From: Chimonanthus salicifolius
Taxonomy: Eukaryota; Streptophyta; Magnoliopsida; Laurales; Calycanthaceae
Assembly (NCBI GenBank): GCA_013350335.1
Contig: CM023539.1
Span: forward strand, 68,511,631-68,575,630
Reading direction: 5' to 3'
Length of the DNA stretch: 64,000 nucleotides
The stretch's first letter is position 1. The number at the start of each line of letters is the position of its first letter. Positions 10,501 to 21,728 of this stretch are shown here, in pieces. The notes under the pieces were generated by a model. The model did no database searches. It was not told the origin of the DNA and worked only from the letters and a program-made list of their open reading frames with translations. A program made the position numbers and the translations under genes.

Positions 10501-13500
10501 TGAACAACTGTGACACCAAAACACCTTCCAATTGTGGTACAAGTTCCCATCTTGATTGTCATAGTTGAATCAAATCAGAGGAGAGTTGACTGAGTCCCTA
10601 GGCTCAGAACTAAATTCAACAATGGTCAATCAAAGAACTGGTAGTGGTCCTGATCAGTTCATGATTCAAACTGGCTGATATGATACATATCAGCTGATAC
10701 TTTAAAACATGGGCTGTTCTTGCATTGGCTCTTTGCCATTTGCAGTATGAGCCTCCCCTCTTCTTGAACGGTACTCCTAATCTCATCTAAAAAATTTCTA
10801 AAAGCATTGGAGTGCATTTGGAAGCTAATTACATTTGACTGTCCTATCTTCATGCCAAATCTTTTCAGTCATGGAATTATTGGGGAACATGGAGATGAAC
10901 TTAGAAGTGATCATTCTGGTTTCCTCTATTTGAACACTTAAAAGACAATTTGCTGTAAAAGATAGTACGTACACAGGATATTTTTGTCCTCACCTTTGTC
11001 ATGTTGTTAGAGAGTTATTAGCATGCTATGTTTTGTAACATTCAATGTACTTCTCATAGTAAAACTCAAATTTGATTCATGAGAGACTATTTTCCATGAA
11101 GTAACTTAGGATGAAAGAAGAAAAATGGATGGCAGAACCATAATGCCATGGGATCAAGCCTCTGAGGTACCTCTCGGGCTAAAATGAGTGAAAGCTCAGT
11201 CTGCTACCTCTAAGACGGCCTCCCATCCATACCAACAGGATACATGGCTCAGGTATACAAACCATCATTTTGATGTGACACTGGTGAATGGTGACGATGC
11301 CCTCAAAATATGACTGAATGTTCCTAACGTCCATGGTGTGGCAAACCAAGCATCTTTCACGTGTAGATTCCAAAATGCAAACTTTACATTTGCTGCCAAA
11401 TGAGCCCACAATTCCTATCAACAGCAGTGAAGGCAAGCTGCAGAAGAATCCTAGAAAATATTATTCTTTGTGTTTCACCTGCATCTCAGTTAATCAAATG
11501 CTTTTGGAATGATCCTTCATATATATATTTGTATTATTTGCAACATGATAGATGGAGTTGAATGCTTATTACTTGGAATGTCCTCTATTAGTTTCACATG
11601 CAAATTATGTTGTCTTTGCAATACTCTGTAATTTCTCGTGTAGAAGTCATGTTATTCCTTGTGTTCTGTGTGTACCTGTATGATGTGACTAAGGTCTGTT
11701 TCTGAGGTGGTGTGTAGTGGTCAAGGATAACTATTGCAAGGTTTCCACTTACTGAAATATGCTGCAACACATTCTCACAAATACCATTCTCGGGATATTA
11801 ACGGCGATTGGTAATTTTCAAATTCTCCGTTTTTACCAGGAAATTAACGGAAAAATCTCACATAAAATATAATATTTAAAAATAATAAAAATAGAATGAA
11901 TAAAAATATTAATAAAAATAAAAATCTTAATAGGGAATTTACCGGTAATTTATCAAAAATTTACTTGGAATTTATCGGGATATTACCATTTATCGCTTTT
12001 TTTAACCCGATTTTAACTGGAATTTAATGTCGTACCGATAAATACGCGTTATTAATGCGGTAATGATATTTTGCCGATAAAAACGTGTTAATTTGAATAT
12101 ACCTCTGATATTTGTGACATGGCTGCAATGTAAAAACAATTAGCAACGTTAATATTGCAATTCATGTTACTGATTTGCAGAATGTCCTCCAATTTTGGAC
12201 ACCAAACAGTACAAAATATTATACACTTGTATGTATGATGCTTGCATGCATTTATGTACGTATGTATTTGTTTATCTATCTATGTATTTATAGTAGTGGC
12301 CATCATGAGGAATTGATCATTTTATTAGTGTGCACAGTTCTTTGGTTCTACTTGACCGCATGCCGATTAATGGGGGTAAAGGGATATGAAAGTAGCATTG
12401 TGGATTAGATTCAATTTCACCCAATTGGATGACCATACCTTTTACTAAGTCAGGATTCAAAAACCTTAAAAAGGGGGGAGACCAAACTTCTCCAATTATC
12501 TGTTTTTGAGGCCCCCCATCACATTGTTATGATTGTCCAGTTGGGGCAAATTTTACACATCTTCATATCTTTAATCAGCATGCATGCAGGTGAGACCTGC
12601 AAATCGTTGATCTACTTAAATGAACAATTGCTTGCCTATTTACTTACGAAAATATATTGTGATATTGAAGTGTATTTAAATGCTAGAAGAACATGAATCT
12701 GTAACACAGTTGGAAGGTGCTCACTGTTGCAACCAAAAAGATAGCGGAAGTGCAATGTTAGACTTGTCTGATGCATCATAACTTGTACTGATGCATAAAT
12801 GAGGCAACTGGTCACCAAATATGATAATCACTGAATTTTTTTTCTGTCCTGGCAAACATTTCCCATATTGCATCGTTCAGGGATATCTCTCCTGCAGGTG
12901 GTGTGACATATCTATTTATGTACGGCTAGGTCAGTTGATTCACCAGATGCTTGCAGCTATGCGGAGATCCGGACAAGAATTCCAGATACTGTCTCATGGG
13001 ACTACCATTTTGAGCCCAGAGGAAACACTCCAGTCAGTTTTACTGTGAAGGTAATTTGTTGTTATTTTGTTCTTGTACCTCCAGGCATGCAGTTTGAAGC
13101 ATGCTTGCTTAAGTGTTGCTCCAGATTTGAATGTGGTTGGTTATTTATATGGTTCACATTTATCGGCTTGGTTTTTCATTCAGGTCGGACTAGAAAGCAA
13201 GAACTGCATACAGTACTTTTGTTTTGCTTGAAATCAATATTGACATTGTTTACATCTTACACAAGAATAGCTGAATACATATTGTGGGTGAAAATATACT
13301 GCCACATGCATGCTTCTCTGGACACCTTGTGGACCTGTTTTATTTTTCATCGTCGATCTCCTTTCAGTTTTATCTGCAGATAGTACTCTTTTTACAAACA
13401 ATGACATGGTCCATACTTCCAGTCTGCAGTGTTGAAGGAGGCAATTGATGATCTTGAATGGCCAGGTTCGAGCATTCAGATTACTCTACAGCCAGATCCA

Positions 13501-14376
13501 CCTTCTGTTACATTCAGAGGTGAAGGTCATGGGGACCTACAGGTATGTTTTGACATCTCTTCTGTAAATGCATTTATTTCACCAACTTTCATCCAGTTCA
13601 TGAATTGGAGGGATTTCTCTTTCTTGGCAGATTGATTTCTTGTATTATGCGAACACTGATCTTTTGATCGCATTTCATTGTGACCATCGGGTCTCTTATA
13701 GGTATCTTCTGACCAGATATATCATATTTACTTGTGTGGGAATTGCCTGATCCTCGATCCGATAGGCATATTATCTTGGGCTTTGAGATGGTTCAGTGAT
13801 CCAAACTGTTGATCTGATGACCCTGCAGTCAATATCTCATACCCAGAAAGATTGCCCAGATTGAAATATCCTTGTTTAATTTTCTATAACCCTTTATTTC
13901 TGTTGAATGTGAAACTCATAATTTTTTTAACAACCATCTATTTGGTGGCCTTCCAAGATTTAACATTGTCGTGCTGGAAGACTGGCATGTTGTTGTAGTT
14001 CATGCATGGGCTGATGGGCCCCATGAATACATGCTCAAGTCTCAAGAATTTTATGCCTACCTTGGATGCAGATCATACAATTCCTCTTTTACAATCCACC
14101 CGAGTTAATCTGGCTTCAATAAATTCCAGGTACAAGTACAAGTTCCTCCATGCAACGACTTCAAACATTCCTAGCAGTGTTTTGAAGGATAACAGAGGAA
14201 GCAAATTTACAGTGGGGAGAGGCGGCATGTTGAAAATCCAGCACTTGGTATCTGTTGTAAGACCGGGTGCCCAACATCCTCACAATGACCCTTCTGGGAA
14301 TCAGCAACTTAGTCGAATTGCTTATATTGAGTTTTTTGTCAAACCAGAAGAAGAAGATCCTGTGGATGATGCATAG
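4540..14376 (+). CDS. RAD1: RAD1, DNA-damage checkpoint clamp subunit
   Basis: Predicted RAD1 subunit of the nuclear RAD9-RAD1-HUS1 (9-1-1) clamp, a PCNA-like ring loaded at damaged or stalled DNA to activate ATR signalling. Seven exons with GT-AG introns join in frame: 4540-4638, 5033-5122, 5231-5385, 12930-13050, 13423-13542, 13631-13701, 14130-14376. They give 300 aa, close to the family length (about 280-300). Recognisable segments include CQLDNVQGMVDALSTV near the N-terminus, GIVLIVEETGCLQAKVYL in exon 2, SFTVKSAVLKEAIDDLEWPG across exons 4-5, GDLQIDFLYYANTDLLIAF across exons 5-6, and a C-terminal acidic EEEDPVDDA. The ATG at 4540 follows the TATA box and E2F sites; a longer in-frame extension upstream lacks an ATG. 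Intron 3 is 7544 bp and carries a young antisense Copia-like element. No stop or frameshift interrupts the gene, so it appears functional. Confidence 0.93.
6259..7059 (-). repeat. 3' LTR of the Copia-like element
   Basis: This 801-bp LTR is the left one on the + strand and the 3' one for the element. It begins TGTTAGCGC and ends CCCAACA on the + strand. A TATATATAG box lies near 6860 (minus-strand promoter). It is nearly identical to 9034-9835. Confidence 0.93.
7060..7075 (-). other. Polypurine tract
   Basis: Directly next to the 3' LTR the minus strand reads CCAAGGTGGAGAA and then the LTR TGTTGGG. This is the usual Copia-type plus-strand priming site and confirms the minus-strand orientation. 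Confidence 0.75.
7393..8925 (-). CDS. gag: Copia Gag with truncated protease region
   Basis: A 510-aa frame from the first ATG (8925); the frame is open about 11 codons further upstream without an ATG. The N-terminal part has the Copia Gag (UBN2-type) signature, with NGANYLLWKARMEDLL near the start and SLWNKLEGLYA about 90 residues in. A CCHC zinc knuckle, CFYCEKEGHKMMDC, follows at about residues 246-259 and would bind genomic RNA. Next comes the aspartic protease motif WILDSGCSYHMC at about residue 305 and a gag-pre-integrase-like part (KNLISLGTLDTDG...NNLYTLEGSTV). After that the sequence turns basic and unrelated, and ends GLGLGNSSN. Integrase, RT and RNase H are missing. The frame is intact, so Gag may still form particles. 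An internal deletion joining gag-protease to the 3' leader is the likely origin. Confidence 0.88.
   Translation of the reverse strand: MITLNGANYLLWKARMEDLLYCRDLYKPIAGRPKVQAAESSDDKGKTKLKVEMSDDEWNDLDRRCLGFIRQWLDDSVFHLVSTETTAQSLWNKLEGLYARKTTGNKTFLIKKLVNLKYNESTSIAEHLNEMQSIINQLSSMKMVLDGELQAILLLSSLPESWETLVVSLSNSAPDGIVTMTSVTSSLLNEETRRKSSVGPSQTQSQTQALYTENRGRNNSKKPQDRNKFRGSRSKSRGRGGGKLICFYCEKEGHKMMDCNKKKRDLEIRPQSSDQSNAVQSDSDDAAGVVVCTVTTGMNNPTDQWILDSGCSYHMCPRRESFDTYKSCDEGPVYVGNGASCKTIGVGTVKIRMFDGMVRKLENVRHVPELKKNLISLGTLDTDGFTFKAKDGALRVTKGAMIVMKGKKENNLYTLEGSTVIDRRSDPTSRAAGRKRRNKKSGDRYDFKNKVSFAGCDGQSKFHGASRDGKAKGTKNHIQAAGPTQSMAGPTNPVTGVKFKRGLGLGNSSN
9023..9031 (-). other. Primer-binding site (initiator tRNA-Met)
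   Basis: Two bases inside the 5' LTR the minus strand reads TGGTATCAG. This matches the complement of the 3' end of plant initiator tRNA-Met, used by most Copia elements to prime minus-strand DNA synthesis. Confidence 0.8.
9034..9835 (-). repeat. 5' LTR of the Copia-like element
   Basis: This 802-bp LTR drives the minus-strand transcript. It is nearly identical to 6259-7059, differing by one transition and one extra A by visual comparison. The TGAAT target duplication follows at 9836-9840. Confidence 0.93.
9866..10140. repeat. Diverged direct duplication in RAD1 intron 3
   Basis: About 9866-9982 and 10005-10140 share the order TGCCACTTTTTT, GAATG.TGTCCC, ACT-CCA.CATTCAG.ATGC, a T-rich run, then CATTTTCAT. 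It is an old local duplication of about 120-135 bp. The rest of intron 3 (10140-12929) shows no gene; an AT-rich stretch with ACCGATAAA motifs at about 11810-12110 looks like another decayed element. Confidence 0.5.
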
Positions 14377-15029
14377 GCCTGTTTTGAAATTATCTTGCTA
14401 CAACCTTTCTCCATGATAAAGCTTGTTTTGATCGCATGTTTTCCAATTGTTTCCTTTAGTTCCCTATTACTGTCTTGTCTTGTCTGTTTTCAGTTTTCTT
14501 GCCTTGTAATCACCTTTTTGGCTTTAGGTGGAGAACATCTTTTGGTTGCATTTAGATCAGGAGTAGCAGTGACAACGACGACGATGACAACGATACTTTA
14601 GAACAGCATTTGTGGTGGAGCCTGTCTGACCAGTTCACATTTTCAAGAGAACATGGGGAACAACTCTCCCTTGTGAGGATTGAATTCTCCCAACATTGCA
14701 GGGGGATCAAAAATTCTTTTGTTTTGGAGAATTTAGGTTTTTGTGAGCACACATTTCTCTTCCAAGGACTCATCCAAAGAGAGTTGGTAAAACTTTCTAT
14801 GAACTTGAAGGTTTCCTCCTTTATTCACTTCAGCGATACGTTTTGTACGGACTGCAAAACGGCTATTGCAAACTCTCTCCTCTCTACTTTTTTGAATTTT
14901 TTAGAAAAATAGAGAGAAATTAAAAATCTATTGTAAGCATATTTTTGTTAAAAAAAAACAAAAAAAAAAATCTGTTTTGCGGAGCATTAGACCCTGGAGA
15001 ATTGAAATTTTGATTCAAATAAAGTATAA
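14377..15029 (+). other. RAD1 3' flank, no gene seen
   Basis: This holds the probable RAD1 3' untranslated region and unremarkable AT-rich DNA. Short open frames here are not supported. No clear polyadenylation signal could be fixed, although AATAAAG occurs near 15019. Confidence 0.4.
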
Positions 15030-15283
15030 CTATTAAAAAATAAAAAAATATAGAAAATCAATATTAAAAAAAAAAACCTTAATATGAAATTTATGTTTTC
15101 TATTCCATAATGTCATATCTTCTATTACGATTCTTTTGAAAAAAATTGAGTTTCAATAATGAAATATTAATATATATATATATATATATATATAAAAGTT
15201 TATTATAAAAAAATTAAAGAAATATTAATGTTTATAAATTAAGTGAAGAACCTTAATGTGATTGATATAATTCTTAAAGTATT

Positions 15284-15339
<56 letters not shown>

Positions 15340-15470
15340 AAACATTAATATTTCTTTAATTTTTTTTTATAATAAACTTCAAAATGGAATTTATTTTATA
15401 AAATTCAGATTTCATGAATTTTGAATAAAAAAAATTGAAAAATCACAAATGCCTTATTGATGTAGGCAAA
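15030..15470. mobile_element. AT-rich MITE-like element with long hairpin
   Basis: Two arms of about 45 bp, 15196-15240 and 15333-15379, are inverted copies of each other (AAGTTTATTATA...AAACATTAATA) apart from a T-run length difference. They flank TG and TA microsatellites (15284-15332). A further TA run sits at about 15169-15194. Outer sequence (15043-15160) matches, in reverse, a segment at 43300-43420, showing that this belongs to a small family. Confidence 0.6.
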
Positions 15471-15479
15471 GACAAATAA

Positions 15480-16260
15480 ATTGTCGAAAACCCAATCGCT
15501 ACGCCGAAGCTTGACAATAACTTGGATAATTCGGGTGCAATACAAGAATCCTATCAAATTTACACTATCTGCAACTTGCTGCCTGAACTGGTCACTGGTA
15601 GAGGATGTGCAGATCGTTGTTTGCACTTGGTGCTAGACCTGACTTTAGCAGGAACTGCTGGCTGTTTGCAGCAAAAGACCAAGATGGAGATTGCCTCTTG
15701 CCGTGTTCAAGACCGTCACCTAGGCTGGAATTTTCCAACGATGAACTGCAGCTGATTGCAGTAAACAAAACACCGAACAGTGGCTGGATTTCCAGCAAGA
15801 GTCTGCAATGTTAGAATTTCTCAACGACAATCTGCCGTGGGCTGATAACCCAGAACTCGGTCTGGTCGAAACCAAAAATTCTGCAGCGTATTGCAGTGAT
15901 TAACTCCTCACAAAACAACTCTGTTTTTGTGGAAAAAGAAAACTAAATTTTATTTATCAAAATATTCGGTGCCCACTAAAGGCTGTTTACAACTCCTTTT
16001 ATAACCAATTCTACCTACTGAAATAAAAGGGAAAGAGCCGACCCTTCAATCCCAATTGAAAACAACTACTAGATATTCAAACTAAAAAAGACTCCTAAAG
16101 CTAGTAGTACTCAATTGCTAATTAAGTCCTAAGCTGATTAGGACTGTTTTGTAACCCACCAGCTGTCCTAAGCTGATTAGGACTGTTTTGTAACCCACCA
16201 AACAGCTGGTTCTCTTTGGTAGTTGGGCCTGTTATGCTGGCCTCTTCTTGGGCTTCATGA
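15480..16260 (-). mobile_element. LTR-retrotransposon-like fragment
   Basis: This block has higher GC than its surroundings and no sustained frame. It contains a leader-like A-rich tract and, at 16128-16203, a tandem duplication of a 38-bp unit (TCCTAAGCTGATTAGGACTG...). The style resembles an LTR or untranslated region of an LTR element on the minus strand. I could not define ends or a target duplication, so the class is uncertain. Confidence 0.35.
16128..16203. repeat. 38-bp tandem duplication
   Basis: Two adjacent copies (16128-16165 and 16166-16203) of a 38-bp unit beginning TCCTAAGCTGATTAGGACTG. TCCTAA.GC.GATTAGGA is itself a partial dyad. Confidence 0.8.
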
Positions 16261-16734
16261 GCTGGATATCTTGGAACTGAAAGAACTCATTCCAGTCAGT
16301 CTTTCGATGGAATGTATCATAGAAGTCCAATGCCAATGTGATGATCTCGTCCTCTTCAGCACCGATGTCCGCATCACTTATAAACTTTATCAATCATACA
16401 AGGTACCTTCATTCAATTTTTATGATTGTTTAATATTATTTCATTAAATTATTTTTACAAAATTTTGAAATTGAGATCTTAGAGCAAAAATTCCAAAAAA
16501 ATTGATAAATGTAACTCCAAATAAATAAATTTATAGGAAAAAGTATAAAATGGATAAATACTTTTCATACTTGAAAAAAATTGTTTCTAAACCATCTTTA
16601 AATCATATTTAATGTAAGATTCAAATGGAAAAACAATCAAAACAGAAATTAAAAAAATAATAAGAAGTTTGAGTAAGGCTTATATTGCTTTAATTTATTT
16701 TTGTATGATTGATATGATACGTATCAATTAAAGT

Positions 16735-17870
16735 TTTCACTCTTAATTCAACTACACCTATAACTCCAAAGGCACCTATGGGTCTAGTCATGGGTTCGTT
16801 GAAAATGCATAAACATGAATTTGATATTATAAAAATCACTTCAATTAGATTTATGGAGCTATATTTTTTAAATTCTTCAAATTTTGATGTTTTAAATTAT
16901 TTATTGATCCTTAAAATTATGCGACTATTTGGGTCTCACTTTTGTCTAATATGATGGATCTATTAGAAAGATTAATGAATGAATATAAGACTTAAAAATT
17001 TACCTTTGATTGGATTAATAACACCCTTTTTATAGGCTTTTCAAATTTTCTTAATCAATAAACTTTTGTACCCTATTTAGACCTCACTATTGTCCAATGT
17101 GACGAGTCCTTTAGAAAGACTTAAGAATGAGTGAGACAGCCTAGAAACACCACGAATATATTTTAAGCGTCTACATTTTTATGGCTTTATATTATTTTCA
17201 ATTCTTAAACATTTTCACCCTATTTAAAATCCACTTTTATTTAACCAAATAAGTAAATTGGAAATTTCTAAGTACACATATGTGACTAAGACAAAAATTA
17301 CCTTGATCGGATCGATGGAGCGACATTTTTAAAACTCCTTAAATTTTGACGAATTTATATTATTTCCTGATCCTTAGTCTTTTTGATGAATCTTCTCCAA
17401 TATGATGAATCTATTGGAGAAATCTAAATATGAATATGAGATTGAAAATTCTCCTTTGTTTGAATTAATGACTTTTCAAAATTTAATTACTTTATATTAT
17501 TTTTAAATATTTAAACTTTTGCACCTTATTTATTGCACACTTTTATCTAATATGAATGGGTTGTTGAAAATGTCTAATAATGAACATGAGACTGAAAGAT
17601 TCACCTTTAGTGGATTATTAAAGTCATTTTTAAGTTCTTTAAATTTTGATGATTTTAAATCTCTTTTAATTCTTGAAGTGTTACAACCTCTTTAGAGATC
17701 ACTGTGGTCAAATCTATTAGAAAGGTCTATATATAAATATAGGAAAAATCACTTTGATTGAATTAATAAAAGTACATTTTCTAAGCATTTTAAATTATGA
17801 CAACTTAATTGCACTTTTTATTTAATATTTGAATTTTTAAGCCTTATTCGATTAACTTCTTTAAATGATT
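16735..17870. repeat. Degenerate tandem array of ~150-bp monomers
   Basis: A shared monomer recurs about seven times. The anchor (T.TAATATGATGGATCTATTAG-like) falls at about 16787, 16945, 17093, 17242, 17396, 17546 and 17704, giving spacings of about 148-158 bp. Each unit also carries an A.ATT.ACCTTGATTGGATTAATA segment, then C-TTTTTAA...TTTAAATTTTGATGA, then a TTTTGCACC.TATTT segment. Copies are strongly diverged, so the array is old. A lone unit-like match lies at about 42130-42260. No coding capacity is seen. Confidence 0.7.
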
Positions 17871-18460
17871 TATTGTTTAATGACTGGTATTGTAGGTTAA
17901 ATAGTAAATCATTATGTATTGGGGTGTTTTGAGGTTAAATGTAAAAAAATTATATAAGGTCTTATTTGTAAATATTTGTTTTCAAAAGAGGGTGTGAGAG
18001 GAGGGCTATCGTATTCACTTCATTTCTTGTGGATTTCTTCAACTATAAAAAGGAAAAAGAAATGGGGAAAAGGAGAAACAAAAATTTAACTTTACTCCTC
18101 CATTTGGAGGATGAAATGGTATGTTTAACACACCTTTTTTTTTTGTATTTCTTCCTTTCTAATTTCTCTCGATTTATTGTATTAGATTCACTCTGTCTTT
18201 CACTTATATCCTGCAATTTTTCACACATAATTTTTTTTAAAAAAAAATTCAAATATAATCGCTTAAAACTCCGATGATATCACATTATGGCGATTCCACT
18301 TGCAATTCATCCACATCTTATGGTGTAGTTGATCAAACCCAAATCGTGATTCCTTTCTTTCTCGAACTCCCATCCTAGGTCTCTCCTCTAATCGAAGGAA
18401 AACAGGATTTTGTTTTGCTTCATTTTTAGTCTGTGCTGCGGCCACCCTAAACATAAACAA

Positions 18461-19260
18461 AATTTTATTTTTGATTCAAGCGGGTGCATAAGCAAATTAA
18501 CAAAGATGGGCTCCAAGTCAGTGCATGGGACCTTTAATGTGGGCCGAGGCCCAATTGAGACCACATGGGCCCAAAAAGACAAATGCCCAACAACTGTCCA
18601 ATACGTGCAATCCAAAATTTGAATTAATCCAACCATGGCCGATTAATTCCAAATTGAATTAATCTCGTCCAAGCATGACTCATAATGTATTTTCTTTGTA
18701 ATTGTACTTATTTTATTTAATGAACTTTCAATGTTGCTGCTAAAAATATTGACTCTTAGTGTATTTGGGCCACTACTGCAACACCGTCTGAAGATTTGAG
18801 AGTCCAAGCATGTTTGGGATGCAGCACTGTTGGTTTCATACAATTGCACCGAGTCCAAGTTTACTTAGGATTAGGTTTTTTTTTTCAAATTAAATGTAAT
18901 GTTTGAAATAGGAAACACGGGAGTCTTCCAGTAAACATCGTGAATACTCGAAGAACTCAGTAATGGGGCTGAGTCCACCCTCCTTACACCAGGGACGCCT
19001 ACACTCCTGTAGTCTTTGAGTTGATTGAATCAAGACTTTAAGAGTTGATTAAACCCATTAATTGATGCGGGCACCAGTAAAGGCGGACAAAATTTTATTT
19101 TTAATCCAGACGGGTGCGTGAGCAATTTGACTGATGCGGGCTTCAAGTTGGTGCAAATGGATCATATGGCTGAAGCCCAATTTGGGTGTGCACTTAGATC
19201 CGAGTCAGTTCACAATGGGCCCAAGGACTGAAGCCCAATAAGTACTCGAAGGTCCAAGAG
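18461..19260. repeat. Two diverged copies of a GGGCCC-rich repeat
   Basis: 18461-18580 and 19086-19240 share ACAAAATTTTATTTTT, GA..CGGGTGC.T.AGCAA, GGGCT.CAAGT.GGTGCA and GAAGCCCAAT/GGGCCCAA motifs. The stretch between them contains other TE-like fragments. No gene is seen. Confidence 0.5.
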
Positions 19261-19315
19261 CCAGCAGCACCGTCTGAGTTTCTCAAAAGGCAACCTGTTG
19301 TGAAACTGGATTGTT

Positions 19316-19507
19316 TTTTTTTTTTTTTTTAAGACTCAGGAGAAGCCTCAGGCCTACCCCAACTTACGCCTTGGCTATAGCCCTCCTAAAACTCCTGGGG
19401 AGAACAACATATACCCCACATTCTCGGGTAAGATCACCGGGGCTCGAACTCGTGACCTCTCTCTTCTGGAAGGGAGAAGCCACCAACTGAGCTACCCAGT
19501 GCTGGGT
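19316..19507 (-). mobile_element. tRNA-derived SINE with 10-bp target duplication
   Basis: On the minus strand a 192-bp unit starts GACCCAGCACTGGGTAGCTC. It contains an A box (TAGCTCAGTTGG) and a B box (GAGTTCGAGCCC) at tRNA spacing, then a non-tRNA body, and ends in an A tail. Direct repeats CTGGATTGTT flank it (19306-19315 and 19508-19517). It has intact RNA polymerase III promoter motifs and a perfect target duplication. Confidence 0.85.
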
Positions 19508-19517
19508 CTGGATTGTT

Positions 19518-21719
19518 GTTGTTCAGGGTTCAAGCAGCGTTTGGGGACTGATTTTAGGAATAAAACCAGTCCCTAATCTGTCCTTGGAAGTGGGTTTGGG
19601 TCGTTAACCCATACATACAGACTGTATGGGTGACGGTGAGACTGTATAGACTTAGGTGAGCTGTAGAGACTGCTTCAGTCTATTTTTACAGGGCCTGAGT
19701 TTTTTTTGTTTCAGCCCAATAGAAGGCCTGCATATTCAGTCTTTCAGACCCGATTACCTTTTTTTTTTTTCAAGGAAACACAAAACAACTTGATTATTTG
19801 GTCTAAGAAATTGGAAAATTCAAGTTGGGTTGTCAATAGGGACGGGATTTTCTTAAAATTCATTGGGCATATTTGAAATCCATTGTATTGATTTTTTAAT
19901 CCTGATAATTTGATTCAATTAAATACCAATGGTTAATTGAGTTGGGTTCATTATCTTAAGTCTACGGGTTGCGTTAAATCCATTGGTTCTTTAGACTTCT
20001 ATAACTTGAGCATTTGATTGTGTCGGTGCTTCCGCACTAAGCGATTGAGTTAGATTTCCCATCCAATGCAGTCTACATCACTAATCCTTACCGTAAAGCT
20101 ATTGGGTTTATTCACTAATTCACGTTAATTTGCTGATGGTATTCTCAAGAACCGTTTGCGTTTGGATGAAGGGGTTGGTAACTAAACGGTAAGGGTAAAA
20201 AATCAATTTTTTATTCCTCTCCTCTGACTTTTAATTTTTTGAAAACCATTTCCTCCTAAGGTTTTCATATTTCCTGGAGTAACTTTTGGTAAAGAGTAAT
20301 CCCTTTAAAATTTACCCTTCATCCAAAATTCAGCGTCGTTGATGTGGGGTTAGAGACTAGGGGCTTGTGATGAAGTTTAAAGAATTAAAGCAGTTCCTAA
20401 GTTTCTGTTGTAGAACATATTTGGGTGTCTGAACTGAATTCAGTCCCTAGAGTCTATAGCCACCCAGGCTGCTTGAGATGCCTGCCTTGCATTGAGGCCT
20501 GAGCCAGGCCTTTTCCAGGCTTGCATATTCAGCCTTTTTAGGGCAGTTTGACAACTGGACTGTATTAAGCCTGACCTATAGACTGTTCACACTCATCAGA
20601 GACCTGAACTGACCCAGCTGTGCATTCGGGTATAGGTTCGTTCAGGGCTGTTTGTTGACCTGCCACTAGGGGTCTAAAATTTGGTGGGGTCGAGATCCCA
20701 ATATCTCGGTTCCACAATATCGACCGATATCTTTGTCAATATTGGTTGATATTATTCTTTTTCTCTTTTTGGAGCCAAATCTCAGCCAAGACCTAGATGT
20801 ATCCGCTGAGATTTGAACCCTTGCCTGCCACTAATGCTGAAGTATCTATTTTTGGTGGGTCTCTTTTCTGTTTTCTTCCCTTTTCTTCCAATTGATTTTC
20901 TTTGGGTTTTAGTCTTTTAGATCCATCGATTCCATCCCTGTATTATTCTTATTTCTCTCTTAATATATTTATACTTGTTACCGCTAAAAAAAAACTAGTG
21001 CAGAACTGGAGATGCAGACCTACTTACAACCCGATTCAGGCCCGGTCTTCACAGACCCGAGCCAGGTCCGGTCCAATTATTCATCGGGTTTCTAATTTTT
21101 TTTTTCTAAAAGATCTAATTAATTGAGGCCTAGGAAAAGGTGCCCAAGTTGGGTGAAAAGAGGCTTTTGTTAAAATTTATTGGAGAAATTTTTGGAAACC
21201 TGCCGTGTTAATTTTTAACCCAATTAATTTTATTGATTATTTAAGTTAGGTTTTATAAAGAATAATTTTCCTTAATTTTTTAACTTTTATATAAATTTTT
21301 TACTTTTAGATACTAATAAAATATCTGAGTCATATTATTCAAAATTATCAAATATATTTATAAAATTTACTTTTCTATTTTTAAGTTGTCTTTTATACAA
21401 TTTTTTATTTTTAAATAATTATCAAGTTAGATCAAATCTTACTAACTCATATATCTAATCCTGTTAGAACTGTTCTCTTATCTTGTTTCTAAACTCTTTA
21501 TCTTAATGCATCTTCATGACTATCGTTCAAAAAAATCCTGCTAATTCATTAAATTACATCTTAATTTTTTTAAAAGTTATTTTAATCATACTTTATTTGA
21601 TGGACACCGTGTACTAGATTGGTAAAATAAATTGAAGTTCTTTGAAATTATCGGGTAATTTCAAGTTAATCAGACCCGCTCAACCCGTGTCAGATCCGAT
21701 TCCCATCCATCCACCGTCA
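19518..21719. other. Repetitive intergenic region
   Basis: No gene is seen. At about 20690-20830 a GATATC/ACCGATAT-rich stretch resembles the MITE interior at 805-943. The rest is mixed TE-like sequence with motifs such as GGCCTGAGCCAGGCC. AT-rich sequence from 21240 to 21660 precedes the next promoter. Confidence 0.4.
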
Positions 21720-21720
21720 C

Positions 21721-21728
21721 TATAAATA
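21721..21728 (+). promoter_or_regulatory. TATA box of the coiled-coil gene
   Basis: TATAAATA is followed by a C/T-rich leader of about 360 bp up to the ATG at 22113. The placement and pyrimidine-rich 5' leader are typical of plant genes. Confidence 0.5.

Noticed and set aside
19440..19507. A tRNA gene
   Set aside because: A and B boxes are present but no cloverleaf can be completed; the unit has an A tail and a target duplication, so it is a SINE.
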